Shown here: piece by piece, positions 34,968 to 43,672 of the stretch
Layout: every line of letters starts with the position of its first letter
Position numbering within the stretch: position 1 is the stretch's first letter
Source of the DNA: Amylibacter marinus
GTDB taxonomy: Bacteria > Pseudomonadota > Alphaproteobacteria > Rhodobacterales > Rhodobacteraceae
Reading direction: 5' to 3'
Length of the DNA: 64,000 bases
Assembly (NCBI RefSeq): GCF_030160015.1
Contig: NZ_BSNN01000002.1
Coordinates: 1,116,001 to 1,180,000, forward strand
The notes under the pieces: model-generated
The model's database searches: none
The model's input: only the letters and a program-made list of their open reading frames with translations
Told to the model about the DNA's origin: nothing
Made by a program: the position numbers and the translations under genes

Positions 34968-36467
34968 ATCACACGGGCCTACACAGTTGCCTTTCAGGGG
35001 TTAGAGGGCCGCCTAATCGAGGTGCAATGCGCCCTGTCCCCCGGCATGCCCGGCTTTCAAATCGTTGGCCTACCAGATAAGGCCGTTTCAGAGGCCCGCG
35101 AGAGGGTTCGATCCGCAATTTGCGCCATGGGTCTGGCCATGCCCAGCAAGAAAATCACCGTTAATTTGTCTCCTGCGGATCTGCCTAAGATCGGTTCGCA
35201 CTTTGATCTGCCCATTGCACTGGCGCTGTTGGCCGCTATGGAGGTTGTCCCCGCAGAGGCAATTGCCCGCCAGATTGCCTTGGGAGAGCTGTCGTTAGAT
35301 GGTAGATTATCCCCGATTGTTGGCGCACTACCTGCGGCCATGGCCGCCGCCGAGGCGGATTTTGACCTGATTTGCCCCTTTGCCTGTGGCCCCGAGGCCG
35401 CATGGGTTGGTGCCGTACAGGTGACCGCCCCCAGAACCCTGCTGGAGGTAATGAATCATTTCAACGGTCGCGCGCCCCTACCCGCCGCACAACCCGGCGA
35501 AGTATCCGCCCCGCCCGAACATCGAAACCTTCAAGACGTAAAGGGCCAAGAGCGCGCCAAACGCGCAATGGAAATCGCCGCCGCTGGGCGCCATCACCTA
35601 TTTATGGTCGGTGCACCAGGATCGGGGAAATCCATGATGGCCGCCCGCATGCCCAGCCTGATGCCCGACTTAGACCCAAGTGAGGCCTTAGAAACATCGA
35701 TGATCCATTCCTTGGCGGGCATGCTATCCGAGGGCGGCATTTCCAAAACACGCCCCTACCGCGCGCCCCATCACACGGCCTCGATGGCGGCAATTGTTGG
35801 GGGCGGGCGCGGCGCTAAGCCGGGGGAAATTTCGTTGGCTCACAATGGCGTTTTGTTTATGGACGAGTTCCCCGAATATGCGCGCAGCGTCCTTGAAACC
35901 CTACGCCAACCTATCGAAACCCGACAGGTCAATGTATCGCGGGCTAATGCGCATGTCTCTTATCCCTGTGCCTTTATGCTGATTGCGGCGGCCAATCCGT
36001 GCAAATGCGGCCACCTGACGGATGCGGGGCGTGCCTGCTCGCGCGCACCAATTTGCGGCGAGGATTATTTGGGGCGTATATCCGGCCCGATGATTGATCG
36101 GTTTGATTTACGCGTTGATGTGCCGCCGGTATTTTTATCTGACCTGATAGATGCGCCCGCCGGTGAAACCAGCACGGCAATCGCCGCGCGCGTGAAATCC
36201 GCATGGGCACACCAAGCCGCGCGATTCACTGCCGTACCAAATGTCCGTCTGAATTCCGAGGCCGAGGGCAAATTGTTGGATGAAATTGCCACACCAGATC
36301 GCGAGGGCATGGCGCTGTTAAGCGCGGCGGCGGATCGCTTTGGGCTTAGTGCGCGGGGCTATCACCGCGTTCTGCGAGTGGCACGAACAATTGCGGATCT
36401 AGAGGGTGCATGCGATGTTGGCCAGCCGCATGTGGCAGAGGCGCTAAGCTATCGCCTAGCCTCCTAG
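34968..36467 (+). CDS. comM: YifB/ComM family Mg-chelatase-like AAA ATPase (ATC start)
   Basis: A 499-residue AAA+ ATPase. The N-terminal Lon-protease-like fold (RAYTVAFQGLEGRLIEV, SPGMPGFQIVGLPDKAVSEA) is followed by Walker A GAPGSGKSMMAARM near residue 214, Walker B VLFMDEFPE and a zinc loop CKCGHLTDAGRACSRAPIC. ComM acts as a helicase-like factor in integrating transformed DNA. The family N terminus begins upstream of the first usual start (GTG 35022). The ATC at 34968, 6 bp after GAGGG, fits best; no ATG, GTG or TTG exists in frame before the stop at 34941. Its 3' end overlaps the convergent esterase by 12 bp. Confidence 0.88.
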   Translation: MTRAYTVAFQGLEGRLIEVQCALSPGMPGFQIVGLPDKAVSEARERVRSAICAMGLAMPSKKITVNLSPADLPKIGSHFDLPIALALLAAMEVVPAEAIARQIALGELSLDGRLSPIVGALPAAMAAAEADFDLICPFACGPEAAWVGAVQVTAPRTLLEVMNHFNGRAPLPAAQPGEVSAPPEHRNLQDVKGQERAKRAMEIAAAGRHHLFMVGAPGSGKSMMAARMPSLMPDLDPSEALETSMIHSLAGMLSEGGISKTRPYRAPHHTASMAAIVGGGRGAKPGEISLAHNGVLFMDEFPEYARSVLETLRQPIETRQVNVSRANAHVSYPCAFMLIAAANPCKCGHLTDAGRACSRAPICGEDYLGRISGPMIDRFDLRVDVPPVFLSDLIDAPAGETSTAIAARVKSAWAHQAARFTAVPNVRLNSEAEGKLLDEIATPDREGMALLSAAADRFGLSARGYHRVLRVARTIADLEGACDVGQPHVAEALSYRLAS

Positions 36468-37367
36468 GTGTTTGCAGCAAAAACTGGCCACATCTGCCAC
36501 GGCCTGATCTGCCTCGGGGACTATGCCGCGCAGAATTTGAAACACATGGAAGTTGTTCTCAAAAATCTGCAACTCAACATCGCACCCTTGCGCGCGTAGC
36601 GCATCAGACATCAACTGGCTGTCCCCAAGCAGAATTTCGCCGCGCGAGGCCTGCATTAAAATTGGTGGTGCACCAGCAAAATCCGCAAACAGAGGCGAAA
36701 TTTTCGCCGAATCCGCCGCAACATCCGGCGCATACATCGCCTTCATATCGTCAAATCGGGATAGCGCCAGAACGCAATCGGATTTCTGATTTTCCATCAT
36801 CGTTCTAGATGATTTTGATAGATCAGTCACCGCGCCAAAGGTGAATGCACAAGCTGGCATCTGTGTGCCGATTTCCGCTAGGCGCGACAGCAACAAAAGA
36901 GCTAAATTCCCGCCAGCGCTATCACCACCAAGCACAATATCATTGGGTGACACCCCTTGATTTAGCAGGGCCAGATAACAGGTCGTGACATCCTCGATCG
37001 CGGTGGGAAATGGATTCTCTGGAGCCAATCCATAATTGGGTAAAACCGCCTGTGCACCGATTTTTTGCGCTATATCTGCGGCCAGATGGCGATGGGTGCG
37101 CGCACTGCCAAAGATGAACCCACCGCCGTGAATATAGAGCAAGACACGCGTCGTATCATTGGCCGGCTTAGCCCATTCCACGTGCACTGTACGGCCCATA
37201 TGCGTAAGCCTGTCTGCATGATACTGCACGCCCTTGGGATTGCGCGCATTGCACTTGGTCACCAGATCAAGATAGCGGCGCAAAACCGTCTCATTGCGGA
37301 TATGCTTCAGAGCGGCCTTGAAAAACACCCGCGAAACACCAGAAAATAGCGCCAAGCGAATTGACAT
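36456..37367 (-). CDS. Alpha/beta hydrolase, HSL family esterase
   Basis: A 303-residue hormone-sensitive-lipase-type esterase. The oxyanion motif is YIHGGGFIFGS (near residue 78), the nucleophile lies in LGGDSAGGNLALL (near residue 145), and NNFHVFQILRG near the end holds the catalytic histidine. It should hydrolyse short-chain esters or lactones. The ATG at 37367 overlaps the gshB stop (TGATG), so it is read from the gshB transcript. Longer starts lie inside gshB. Confidence 0.86.
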   Translation of the reverse strand: MSIRLALFSGVSRVFFKAALKHIRNETVLRRYLDLVTKCNARNPKGVQYHADRLTHMGRTVHVEWAKPANDTTRVLLYIHGGGFIFGSARTHRHLAADIAQKIGAQAVLPNYGLAPENPFPTAIEDVTTCYLALLNQGVSPNDIVLGGDSAGGNLALLLLSRLAEIGTQMPACAFTFGAVTDLSKSSRTMMENQKSDCVLALSRFDDMKAMYAPDVAADSAKISPLFADFAGAPPILMQASRGEILLGDSQLMSDALRAQGCDVELQIFENNFHVFQILRGIVPEADQAVADVASFCCKHLGG

Positions 37368-38308
37368 CAAGGGCGCTTGGCCTCGATGGCCTGCCAAATC
37401 ATTTCCGTCACATTGATATTGTCAAAGCGTTCCAGTTCTTGAATGCCGGTGGGCGAGGTCAGGTTGATTTCCGTCAGGTTGCCACCGATCACATCAATCC
37501 CAACAAACACCTGCCCCTTCTCGCGCAACAGTGGCCCAATGGCTGCACAAATCTCTAGGTCACGGGCAGTCAGCTCTACAGGCTCTGGGCGCCCCCCAAC
37601 ATGCATGTTAGAGCGGGTTTCGCCTTTGGCGGGTACACGATTAATTGCCCCAACAGGCTTCCCATCCACCAAAATCACCCGTTTATCACCATTGGATACA
37701 TCAGGGAGAAACTTTTGCGCAATAAGTGGCTCGTTGTTAATCCCTACAAACAACTCGTGCAACGAATTCAAATTGCGATCATCTGGCCCAAGGCGGAACA
37801 CACCCGCCCCACCGTTGCCATAAAGGGGCTTAAGAATGATATCCCCGTGCTCTTCCTTGAAGGCCTTTAGAACATCTAAATCCCGAGCAATTGTCGTGGG
37901 CGGTGTTAAATCCGGGAATTGCAAAACCAACAGCTTCTCAGGATAATTTCTGACCCAGCGCGGATCATTTACCACCAGTGTGTCCGGATGTACCATATCC
38001 AAGATATGCGTTGTAGTAATGTAGCCCATGTCAAATGGCGGATCTTGGCGTAACCACACGACATCAAAATCAGACAAGTTTACCTTGGTCAACGCGCCCT
38101 TGGTAAAATGATTACCCCGTTCACGGCGTACCTCAATCGGCCATCCGGTTGCACTCACAATACCATTCTCAAATGCAATTTTATCTGGGGTATAGTAAAA
38201 CAGGCTGTGCCCACGGGCTTGGGCTTCCTCCATAATGCGAAATGTGCTGTCAGCGGCAATATCGATTGGCTCAATAGGATCCATCTGGATCGCAACAGAA
38301 AGGTTCAT
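37367..38308 (-). CDS. gshB: Glutathione synthetase
   Basis: A 313-residue ATP-grasp ligase that joins gamma-glutamylcysteine and glycine. The N terminus is AIQMDPIEPIDIAADSTFRI. WLRQDPPFDMGYITTTHILD lies near residue 85, ILKPLYGNGGAGVFRL near residue 155 is the ATP loop, and INLTSPTGIQEL near the end binds substrate. It sits next to yraN and rsmI, the usual roseobacter arrangement. Confidence 0.96.
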   Translation of the reverse strand: MNLSVAIQMDPIEPIDIAADSTFRIMEEAQARGHSLFYYTPDKIAFENGIVSATGWPIEVRRERGNHFTKGALTKVNLSDFDVVWLRQDPPFDMGYITTTHILDMVHPDTLVVNDPRWVRNYPEKLLVLQFPDLTPPTTIARDLDVLKAFKEEHGDIILKPLYGNGGAGVFRLGPDDRNLNSLHELFVGINNEPLIAQKFLPDVSNGDKRVILVDGKPVGAINRVPAKGETRSNMHVGGRPEPVELTARDLEICAAIGPLLREKGQVFVGIDVIGGNLTEINLTSPTGIQELERFDNINVTEMIWQAIEAKRP

Positions 38309-38376
38309 TTGGGGTCACTCCATCAGATTGTTCCCTGATACATGACCCATGCCCAAAGGCGATGCAAGGGCTGGGC

Positions 38377-38724
38377 CTAAAATGCGTTTGGGATAACCTT
38401 AATGTGACCAAGGCCATCAACCAGCGCGGCATCAAAGCGCATGTTGGTCTCAAGAGGGCGCTTGATCGATACCAAAAACTCCAAGGCAGCGGCGCGGATC
38501 CGTGCGATCTGGCGCGGCGTTATCCGTTCCACCGCGCGCTCAAAGGTCTTACTGCTTTTAACCTCGACAAAATAATAGTGATCGTTGTGCTCTGCGATTA
38601 AATCGATCTCGCCGCATCTGGTTTTAAACCGCTCGGATACCACCGAGAAACCAGAGGCGCGGTATTTTTGTGCAACGGATTGCTCCGCGGCCAAACCTGT
38701 ATAATACCCAGTGGCACCTGTCAT
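38377..38724 (-). CDS. yraN: YraN family (UPF0102) nuclease-fold protein
   Basis: A 115-residue protein of the UPF0102 family. The restriction-endonuclease-like core is seen as RCGEIDLIAEHNDHYYFVEVK (split E..D..ExK), with ITPRQIARIRAAALEFL following. The active-site spacing suggests a Holliday-junction-like or other nuclease, but the role is not established. Its start overlaps the rsmI stop by ATGA, so the two are cotranslated. The gap to gshB is 68 bp. Confidence 0.88.
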   Translation of the reverse strand: MTGATGYYTGLAAEQSVAQKYRASGFSVVSERFKTRCGEIDLIAEHNDHYYFVEVKSSKTFERAVERITPRQIARIRAAALEFLVSIKRPLETNMRFDAALVDGLGHIKVIPNAF

Positions 38725-39578
38725 TTCTGATCCTTTATCAGCAGCGCTATTTCATAGGCTTGTTTGCGCGGAATATTAAAATGCGTACTGGCCGCAGCCG
38801 CCGCATCCTTTACGCGAGATGTTTGCAGCAGCTCAATTAAGAATTCATGAATATCTTCTTCCTTCACCACCTTTTCCAGAGGTGGTCCAAGCACCAAGAC
38901 CACCTCACCTTTGATACTCTCTCGGCCTGCGACAATCTCTTCAACCTCTACCAGAGATCCCCTTATCACTTCCTCGAATTTTTTCGTAAGTTCGCGACAA
39001 AGAGAAACAGAACGCTCAGCCCCGAATACCGTGATCATGTCAGACAGGCACGCACGCACGCGTTTTGGAGATTCGTAGTAAACCAATGTAGAATCTAACG
39101 GCGCGATTTTTTCCAGCATCGCCTTTCTGTGGCCAGTTTTATTTGGCAAAAACCCCCCAAAGAAGAACCGATCCGTCGGTTGCCCCGCCATACACAGGGC
39201 GGTTAGCACAGCGCTGGCCCCTGGCGCCGCTTGGATTTTATACCCCGCTTCGCGCGCGCCAAGCGCTAAACCAAATCCGGGATCTGCAATCAAAGGCGTA
39301 CCCGCATCCGATGCATAGGCTACGGTTTTTCCCTGCTCTAGGGCCGCCAGTAGCTTGGGTCGCTGAGCATCCCCATTGTGATCGTGATAAGGCACAATAC
39401 GCCGCCCCTGCAGCGCAATTCCATGGATATCCATCAATCGGCGCAGGTTGCGGGTATCCTCCGCCGCCAACACATCCGCCTGTGCCAAAATGTGAAGCGC
39501 ACGTAGCGTAATATCATCCGCCGTCCCAATTGGGGTCGCCACAATATACAATCCTGCTGGTAGTTTTTTATCACCCAT
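38721..39578 (-). CDS. rsmI: 16S rRNA (cytidine-1402-2'-O)-methyltransferase
   Basis: A 285-residue SAM-dependent methyltransferase of the tetrapyrrole methylase fold that modifies C1402 in the ribosomal P site. LYIVATPIGTADDITLRALH at the start, AAEDTRNLRRL near residue 38, SDAGTPLIADPGF near residue 90 and the SAM site AAPGASAVLTAL near residue 118 are typical. It is divergent from the lipoprotein gene across 106 bp, which contains a perfect 11-bp inverted repeat. Confidence 0.95.
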   Translation of the reverse strand: MGDKKLPAGLYIVATPIGTADDITLRALHILAQADVLAAEDTRNLRRLMDIHGIALQGRRIVPYHDHNGDAQRPKLLAALEQGKTVAYASDAGTPLIADPGFGLALGAREAGYKIQAAPGASAVLTALCMAGQPTDRFFFGGFLPNKTGHRKAMLEKIAPLDSTLVYYESPKRVRACLSDMITVFGAERSVSLCRELTKKFEEVIRGSLVEVEEIVAGRESIKGEVVLVLGPPLEKVVKEEDIHEFLIELLQTSRVKDAAAAASTHFNIPRKQAYEIALLIKDQK

Positions 39579-39600
39579 AAGAAGAATTCTGCCTTATTCT

Positions 39601-39628
39601 CACAGACCCGTTGAATTACGGGTCTGTG
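39601..39628. repeat. Perfect 11-bp inverted repeat between rsmI and the LppC gene
   Basis: CACAGACCCGT (39601-39611) and ACGGGTCTGTG (39618-39628) enclose TGAATT. It looks like a terminator stem but has no T-tract on the plus strand and lies between divergent starts (39578 and 39685), so termination of a gene is not its job here. It may be an operator or a leader hairpin. Confidence 0.6.
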
Positions 39629-39684
39629 TACCTTAACTTTTGGCACAGGTATTGTTCAATACGCATTCTTTGGGAGAGATTTAA

Positions 39685-40875
39685 ATGTTTGGGAAAAAAC
39701 CACTAGATTTTGCGCGCCGCAGCACAGTCGCGCTTCTGTTCGCCGGCGGGTTATCCGCATGTGTACCAAGCACGGGCACCACCACCTCTTCGAACGGTGA
39801 CGGCCCAAGGGTTAACCCCAAAGCCACCGTAAAGGTCGCCCTGTTAGTTCCAAGCGGGTCAGGCAATGCCAACCACGATTCATTGGCCGACAATCTAACC
39901 AAAGCGGCGGAAATGGCGCTAAAGGACCACCCAGAAGCCAAAATCCGCCTAAAGGTTTATAGCACAGGCGGTAATGCCCAACAGGCCGCATCGGCCGCTC
40001 GCGCCGCACTAAGTGATGGATCCAAGGTGATCATCGGTCCATTGTTTGCCGAGGCAGCAAACGCCGTTGGCCAAGTTGCCGCCACCAAGGGCATCAACGT
40101 TCTCAGCTTTTCCAACAACACAGACGTGGCCGGCGGCAATGTTTTCGTGATGGGCAACACATTCCAAAACACCGCCAATCGCATTGTCAGCCATGCCTCG
40201 GCACAGGGCTTTAAATCCATTGCCGTCATTGCCCCCCAAAATGCCGCGGGGCAACTGGCCAGCTCTGCGGTGCGCTCTGCGGTGTCCCGTTCTGGTGCGC
40301 GCTTTGCAGGTGCCCACAGCTATCCATTTTCTCCGGAGGGTATTTCCAGCTCGATGCCCGGCATTATGTCTAAAATTTCGGGTTCTGGCGCTACTGCGGT
40401 TGTCCTAACCGCCGATAGTGCCTCTGGGTTACCAATTATCAGTTCGATGATGCCCACAAGCACTGATGATCTGGAACAATCTGTCAAGGTTCTGGGGCTA
40501 GCACGCTGGGATATTCCCTCGACCACCCTATCTGCGCCAGGGTTGCGCGGCGGCTGGTTCACCATACCAGATCGCGCGGCCATCACTGCCTTTAACAGCC
40601 GCTTTAGCCAAACATATGGCACCACCGCCCATCCGCTGGCAGGGATTGCATATGATGGTGTTTCGGCAGTAGCAGAACTATTGACCGAGAAAAACCCAGG
40701 CGCTGTACAGCGTAGCCAGCTGACCCGCACCAAAGGGTTCTTTGGCGCGTCAGGGGCCTTTCGCTTGATCAAAGATGGCTCTACACAACGTGCCCTTTCT
40801 GTGGCAGAAGCAGGAATAGGCTCATTCAAGGTTATCTCGAATGCGCCAACTTCTTTTGGCGGTTCAGGGTTATGA
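39685..40875 (+). CDS. LppC/LpoA-type lipoprotein, penicillin-binding protein activator
   Basis: A 396-residue lipoprotein with a lipobox at LSAC, lipidated cysteine 26. The mature part has a periplasmic-binding-protein type 1 fold: VKVALLVPSGSGNANHDSLA, VIIGPLFAEAANAVGQVA, NVLSFSNNTDVAGGNVFVMG, and GIAYDGVSAVAELL near the end. In gammaproteobacteria the related LpoA activates the peptidoglycan synthase PBP1a; here only the binding-protein half is present. GGGAGAG precedes the ATG. glnD starts 5 bp later. Confidence 0.86.
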   Translation: MFGKKPLDFARRSTVALLFAGGLSACVPSTGTTTSSNGDGPRVNPKATVKVALLVPSGSGNANHDSLADNLTKAAEMALKDHPEAKIRLKVYSTGGNAQQAASAARAALSDGSKVIIGPLFAEAANAVGQVAATKGINVLSFSNNTDVAGGNVFVMGNTFQNTANRIVSHASAQGFKSIAVIAPQNAAGQLASSAVRSAVSRSGARFAGAHSYPFSPEGISSSMPGIMSKISGSGATAVVLTADSASGLPIISSMMPTSTDDLEQSVKVLGLARWDIPSTTLSAPGLRGGWFTIPDRAAITAFNSRFSQTYGTTAHPLAGIAYDGVSAVAELLTEKNPGAVQRSQLTRTKGFFGASGAFRLIKDGSTQRALSVAEAGIGSFKVISNAPTSFGGSGL

Positions 40876-40879
40876 TTTA

Positions 40880-43672
40880 ATGGATCAATCACAGGTTTTG
40901 TTTGAAACGGGCGCGCTCATTGGTGCGCCCGAATTGCTTTTCGATGCACAGGAGTTTTATGCCAATGTGCGATCTGTGTTCGACCAAGAAGGTAAATCCG
41001 CCGTCAAAGCGCAGGTGGCAAAAATTCTAAGCCAAGCCAATACCAATGGGCGCGCGTTTATTGAACAAAAACTTACAGAAGATCCCTATGATGCACGCCG
41101 CGCCATCCATTCCTATTCCTATCTGACCGATTGTCTGGTCGCCGCTGCCTATGATGTGGTGGCAACCTATCTGCACCCCAACCCAACGCCCACCAAAAAT
41201 GAAACCCTTAGCATCGTCTGTGTCGGCGGGTATGGGCGCGGGGAAATGGCGCCTTTCTCGGATGTAGATCTGCTGTTCCTAACCCCCAACAAGATAAGCC
41301 CATGGGCCGAGAGCACGATCGAAAGCATGCTATATATCCTGTGGGATATGAAGTTAAAGATCGGCCATTCCACCCGATCCGAGATTGACTGCGTGCGCTT
41401 AGGCAAGGCCGATCAAACGATCAAAACCGCCCTAATGGAATGTCGCTATCTGTGCGGGAACGAGCCCCTGTACGATAGCCTGCAAAAACGCATGTGGCAT
41501 GATCTGTTCAAGGCCAAAGCCAGCGACTATGTGGACGAAAAACTAGAAGAGCGCGCCGCGCGCCATGCCCGACAAGGCGGCCAACGCTATGTGGTGGAAC
41601 CCAATGTCAAAGAAGGCAAAGGCGGGTTGCGCGATTTGCAATCTCTGTTCTGGATCACCAAATACGTGGCCGGCGCTAAGACGCACTCTGAAATGATCGC
41701 ACAGGGCTATTTCACACAGGATGAATATGATGCCTTTGAGCAGGCCCATGAATTCCTATGGACGACACGTTGCCACCTGCATCTGGCTGCCGGGCGCGCC
41801 ACAGAACAGCTGACATTTGACCAACAGGTGGATGTGGCCCAACGTCTGGGGTATAAATCAGACGAAGGCATGCGCGCAGTCGAGCATTTCATGCAAGATT
41901 ATTTTCGCCACGCCACCCATGTGGGCGAGTTGACCCGCGTCTTTATAACCGCCCTAGAGGCACAACACCTAAAAGAAACACCATCGCTGGGTAACCGGCT
42001 GCGCAACATGGTTTGGCGCCGCAATGCAGGCAACGATGGCCTGTCTGCGGACTACGCGCTGGAACAAGGCCGAATTAATCTGGCTAACCCAGACACCTAC
42101 CTAGACGATCCTGTGAATATCTTGCGCCTATTCGAGGCCGGTCTGCGCACAGGCTATTTGATCCACCAAGACGCCATGCGCGTGATCACCGCGAATTTGG
42201 ATTTGATCGATGATACCGTACGTGCCAGCCCAGAGGCGCGGCGTATTTTCATGTCCTTGATGCTGGATTATGGCAACCCGGAACGCGCGCTGCGCCGAAT
42301 GAACGAGTTGGGCGTATTGGGTGCCTTTATCCCTGAATTCAAGCGTATCATCGCGCTGATGCAGTTCAATATCTACCATCATTACACGGTGGACGAACAC
42401 ACAATTCAGTGCATTTCAGTACTCGCACGTATCGAAGAAGGCGAGCTGGAAGAAGAGCTACCGATTGTATCGAAAATACTAGACCAAGGCGTGAATCGCC
42501 GCGTGCTCTATGTGGCCTTGCTGTTGCATGATATCGGCAAAGGGCTGCCTGAGGATCATTCGATTGCTGGCGCGCGGCTGGCGGGCGAGATCTGCCCCGC
42601 ATTGGGCATGAATGAGGCAGAAACCGAAATCGTGGTCTGGCTGGTGGAAAGCCATCTGATCATGTCAGATTTCGCCCAAAAACGAGACCTGTCCGACCCG
42701 CGCACCGTATCCAATTTCGCCGCCGTTGTGAAATCAACCTCACGGCTGAAATTGCTAACCGTGCTGACCGCCTGTGATATCATGGGGGTTGGGCCGGGCA
42801 CATTGAACAATTGGCGCGCCCAGCTGATCCGCGAGCTGTATCTGGCAACACGCGATATCATCAAGGGCGGCCTAGATACCCAAGGTAAGCATAACCCAGT
42901 GCATGATGCCCATAAGGCATTGGCGACGGCGCTGCCCGATTGGGACAAGGGCGCGATCGACACCGAATTGGCCCGTCACTATGATCATTATTGGCAAGGG
43001 CTGGACACCACTGCCCATGTGGGATTTGCGGAAATGTTGCGCGAAAATACCAACAACCGCTTGATCACCAAATTTGAGCAAGACCCCGATCGCGATGCCA
43101 CCCGCGCCATGTTCGCCATGCAAGATCACCCCGGGATCGTTTCGCGTATTGCAGGTGCACTCGCACTCGCCAATGCCAATGTTGTGGATGCACGCAGCTA
43201 TACCTCGTCTGATGGGTTTGCCACGTTGCTGTTTTGGATCCAAGACGACAAAGGGCACCAATTTTCGACCCAAAAATTCAAACGCTTGCGAGAAACCATC
43301 GAAAAGATCCTGCATGGTGATGTAATCGCCAGCACCCTCTTAAAGGACCGCAACAAGCTGAAAAAGCGCGAGCGCGATTTTCAGGTTCCTACCGAGATTG
43401 TATTCGATAATCAGGGGTCCGAATATTACACTATTATCGAGGTCGACACCCGTGACCGCCCCAGTCTGCTATACGATCTGACACGCACACTCACAGATTC
43501 CAACATCCAAATCGATAGCGCGGTAATTGCCACATATGGGGTACAGGCAGTGGATGTTTTCTATGTCAAAGATATCGTTGGGCTAAAAATTCACTCGCGA
43601 GACAAGCAAAAGAAAATTGCCAAGCGATTGGAAGATGCCATTCAGCGCGGCGCGAAGGCGGCGATGGCATGA
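40880..43672 (+). CDS. glnD: PII uridylyltransferase/uridylyl-removing enzyme
   Basis: A 930-residue nitrogen sensor that adds or removes UMP on PII proteins. The nucleotidyltransferase site is GGYGRGEMAPFSDVDLLFL near residue 108. An HD phosphohydrolase domain has LLLHDIGKGLPEDHS near residue 548. Two ACT domains lie at the C terminus (RIAGALALANANVVDARSY and RPSLLYDLTRTLTDSNI), which sense glutamine. I start at ATG 40880; a start 39 bp upstream would overlap the lipoprotein gene. It overlaps murJ by ATGA. Confidence 0.96.
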   Translation: MDQSQVLFETGALIGAPELLFDAQEFYANVRSVFDQEGKSAVKAQVAKILSQANTNGRAFIEQKLTEDPYDARRAIHSYSYLTDCLVAAAYDVVATYLHPNPTPTKNETLSIVCVGGYGRGEMAPFSDVDLLFLTPNKISPWAESTIESMLYILWDMKLKIGHSTRSEIDCVRLGKADQTIKTALMECRYLCGNEPLYDSLQKRMWHDLFKAKASDYVDEKLEERAARHARQGGQRYVVEPNVKEGKGGLRDLQSLFWITKYVAGAKTHSEMIAQGYFTQDEYDAFEQAHEFLWTTRCHLHLAAGRATEQLTFDQQVDVAQRLGYKSDEGMRAVEHFMQDYFRHATHVGELTRVFITALEAQHLKETPSLGNRLRNMVWRRNAGNDGLSADYALEQGRINLANPDTYLDDPVNILRLFEAGLRTGYLIHQDAMRVITANLDLIDDTVRASPEARRIFMSLMLDYGNPERALRRMNELGVLGAFIPEFKRIIALMQFNIYHHYTVDEHTIQCISVLARIEEGELEEELPIVSKILDQGVNRRVLYVALLLHDIGKGLPEDHSIAGARLAGEICPALGMNEAETEIVVWLVESHLIMSDFAQKRDLSDPRTVSNFAAVVKSTSRLKLLTVLTACDIMGVGPGTLNNWRAQLIRELYLATRDIIKGGLDTQGKHNPVHDAHKALATALPDWDKGAIDTELARHYDHYWQGLDTTAHVGFAEMLRENTNNRLITKFEQDPDRDATRAMFAMQDHPGIVSRIAGALALANANVVDARSYTSSDGFATLLFWIQDDKGHQFSTQKFKRLRETIEKILHGDVIASTLLKDRNKLKKRERDFQVPTEIVFDNQGSEYYTIIEVDTRDRPSLLYDLTRTLTDSNIQIDSAVIATYGVQAVDVFYVKDIVGLKIHSRDKQKKIAKRLEDAIQRGAKAAMA

